DNA of 42,664 nucleotides from NCBI GenBank assembly GCA_028749255.1, contig JAQTYE010000004.1, positions 1 to 42,664 of the forward strand, written 5' to 3'. This DNA comes from Paracoccaceae bacterium (GTDB lineage Bacteria; Pseudomonadota; Alphaproteobacteria; Rhodobacterales; Rhodobacteraceae). Positions 41,572-42,664 of this stretch are shown in pieces; the stretch's first letter is position 1, and each line of letters starts with the position of its first letter. Both the position numbers and the translations under genes were made by a program. Below the pieces are notes generated by a model that worked only from the letters and a program-made list of their open reading frames with translations, ran no database searches and was not told where the DNA came from.

Positions 41572-42664
41572 ATGAACGAGATGGCAACCCGGGCCAAGAT
41601 GCCCTCGGCCGAAGAAATTACCCTCATCAAGAAATTCCTTGATGACACCACGCTGTTCCTTGGGCCCGACCCCGAGATCATGCAAAACCATGACCTGATG
41701 CCGCGCACCGCAATCGAGGATGCCGCCATCGCCGCAGTCAGCGATGCGCACACCGTCGCCAAAATCCGCGACCGGATTCAATCGGGCTGCGACGAAGGCT
41801 ATGAGATGGTCGAGCAGATGGGGGCGGCCCCCGGTGCGAAATGGGGCGACGTGATCACCGGCGTGTATTCCGCCAGCGGTGACCTTGCGATTGCCTCGGC
41901 GGGCGGCGTGCTGATCTTTTCGGCGCTGGTTCACCACCCGATCAAGTTCATCATCAAGAACTGGATGAACGACCCGACCGTGGGCGTGAAGGAAGGCGAC
42001 GGCTTCATCCACAACGATAGCCGCTATGGCAACGTGCACAACACCGACCAGTCGATGATCATCCCGATCTTCCACGAGGGCAAGCTGGTGTGCTGGGTTG
42101 CCTCGACCGTGCACGAAGGCGAGAACGGCGCGATCGAACCGGGCGGCATGCCCTCGATGGCCGAAAGCCCCAGCGATGAAGGGCTGAAAATGTCGCCCTT
42201 CAAGGTGGTCGAAAATTATCAGATCAAGCGCGACATCCTGACCTTCCTGCAAAACTCGGTTCGCGAACCGAAACTGCAATACGAAGACATGAAGGTGAAG
42301 CTGTTCGCCTGTCTGCGCATCAAGCAACGTCTTGAGGAAACGCTGAATTCGGACGGCCCCGAGGCGCTGATGGCAACGCTGCGGCTGACGATGGAAAACG
42401 TGCGCGCCGAGGTGAAGCGCCGGATTTCCGAATGGCCGGACATGACCGTGCGGACCTATATCATCCAGGATTCGACCCTGCGGGAAAACTGCGTGGTCAA
42501 GATCAACTGCAAGCTGACGAAAACCGGCGACCGGCTGATTTTCGACTTCCGCGGCTCCAGCCCGGAATTCACCAACCGCGCGACCAATACCATCGTGGCG
42601 GGGCTGAAGGGGATGCTGGCGCAGGTCTTCCTGTGCTATGTCTGGCCCGATCTGCCGCGCGGGC
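41572..42664 (+). CDS. Hydantoinase B-type carboxylase subunit (ApcD / acetone carboxylase alpha-like), partial
   Basis: The gene starts at ATG 41572 after ACAGGAGGAGATCCAC and stays open to the right edge; 364 codons are visible, perhaps half of a 650-780-residue protein. Visible hydantoinase B features include HNDSRYGNVHNTDQSM (metal/active-site region; the family is rich in His and Asp here), VCWVASTVHEGENGAIEPGG and IFDFRGSSPEFTNRATNTIV. In this enzyme class the hydantoinase B-like subunit carries the ketone/enol carboxylation or hydrolysis site, fed with a phosphorylated intermediate by the hydantoinase A subunits. A fifth gene (apcE-like) would be expected downstream if it is the acetophenone type; it is outside the window. 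Confidence 0.88.
   Translation, partial: MNEMATRAKMPSAEEITLIKKFLDDTTLFLGPDPEIMQNHDLMPRTAIEDAAIAAVSDAHTVAKIRDRIQSGCDEGYEMVEQMGAAPGAKWGDVITGVYSASGDLAIASAGGVLIFSALVHHPIKFIIKNWMNDPTVGVKEGDGFIHNDSRYGNVHNTDQSMIIPIFHEGKLVCWVASTVHEGENGAIEPGGMPSMAESPSDEGLKMSPFKVVENYQIKRDILTFLQNSVREPKLQYEDMKVKLFACLRIKQRLEETLNSDGPEALMATLRLTMENVRAEVKRRISEWPDMTVRTYIIQDSTLRENCVVKINCKLTKTGDRLIFDFRGSSPEFTNRATNTIVAGLKGMLAQVFLCYVWPDLPRG

Noticed and set aside
39047-41587. 846-codon minus-strand frame opposite the apcC-like gene
   Set aside because: A shadow frame with no recognisable domain; the plus-strand protein has clear hydantoinase A motifs.
1-42664. CRISPR array, tRNA, rRNA, insertion sequence or prophage
   Set aside because: No regular short repeats, no tRNA cloverleaf, no transposase or phage genes were recognised on reading both strands.

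Overview
The window is high-GC DNA (about 65% by eye) with dense, short-spaced genes, AGGAGG-type ribosome binding sites and protein families that point to an alphaproteobacterium of the Rhodobacteraceae/Paracoccaceae (Rhodobacter/Paracoccus/Roseobacter group). The recurrent hairpin built on GAGTATTT...CCAAGAAGAA, the small Rhodobacterales-type proteins at 5.1-6.2 kb and the gene mix (glyA, maeB, prpE, nadK, deo cluster) all fit. No rRNA, tRNA, insertion sequence, prophage or CRISPR array was found. The DNA looks chromosomal and catabolic rather than mobile.

Layout. 0-0.4 kb: end of a GMC-family flavin oxidoreductase. 0.56-4.74 kb (minus): an RND efflux pump, inner-membrane pump plus membrane-fusion protein. 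5.1-8.1 kb: small Rhodobacterales proteins, a b561-type cytochrome and an alpha/beta hydrolase. 8.1-10.4 kb: serine hydroxymethyltransferase and NAD kinase. 10.4-13.3 kb (minus): a soluble hybrid histidine kinase with receiver and Hpt domains, translationally coupled to an NtrC-type response regulator whose sigma54-contact loop is non-canonical. 13.4-17.9 kb (minus): propionyl-CoA synthetase and a malic enzyme/phosphotransacetylase fusion, separated by a promoter region rich in TTTGCAAA-like boxes. 18.1-21.6 kb (plus): nucleoside salvage operon cdd-deoA-deoB-upp. 21.7-27.7 kb: a SPOR-domain protein, an unknown single-span membrane protein, an acyl-CoA synthetase, an EamA transporter and a small sulfotransferase. 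27.8-31.9 kb (minus): GST, thiolase and FadB/J-like beta-oxidation operon. 32.0-32.2 kb: a 204-bp element with perfect 24-bp inverted ends that encloses a glycine-riboswitch-like sequence. 32.2-36.6 kb: an RHH-like protein plus GFA protein, then a TetR/ProC-like pair divergent from a trimethylamine-dehydrogenase/N-methylproline-demethylase-like flavoenzyme, with a two-palindrome operator between them. 36.9-42.66 kb (plus): a four-gene operon whose order and sizes (644, 132, 718 aa, then a partial hydantoinase B) match an acetophenone/acetone-carboxylase-type ATP-dependent carboxylase; the last gene runs off the end.

How the parts may work together. Much of the window serves short-chain acid, ketone and amine catabolism. 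PrpE and MaeB link propionate to central metabolism, the thiolase/FadB operon degrades acyl-CoAs, and the carboxylase would activate a ketone or a related amide-type substrate by ATP-dependent carboxylation or hydrolysis. The ProC-like and StcD-like genes suggest use of an N-methylated cyclic amine such as N-methylproline. The points most worth following up are the IR-flanked RNA candidate, the carboxylase operon with its palindromic leader, the TetR operator, the TTTGCAAA cluster and the variant bacterial enhancer-binding protein.
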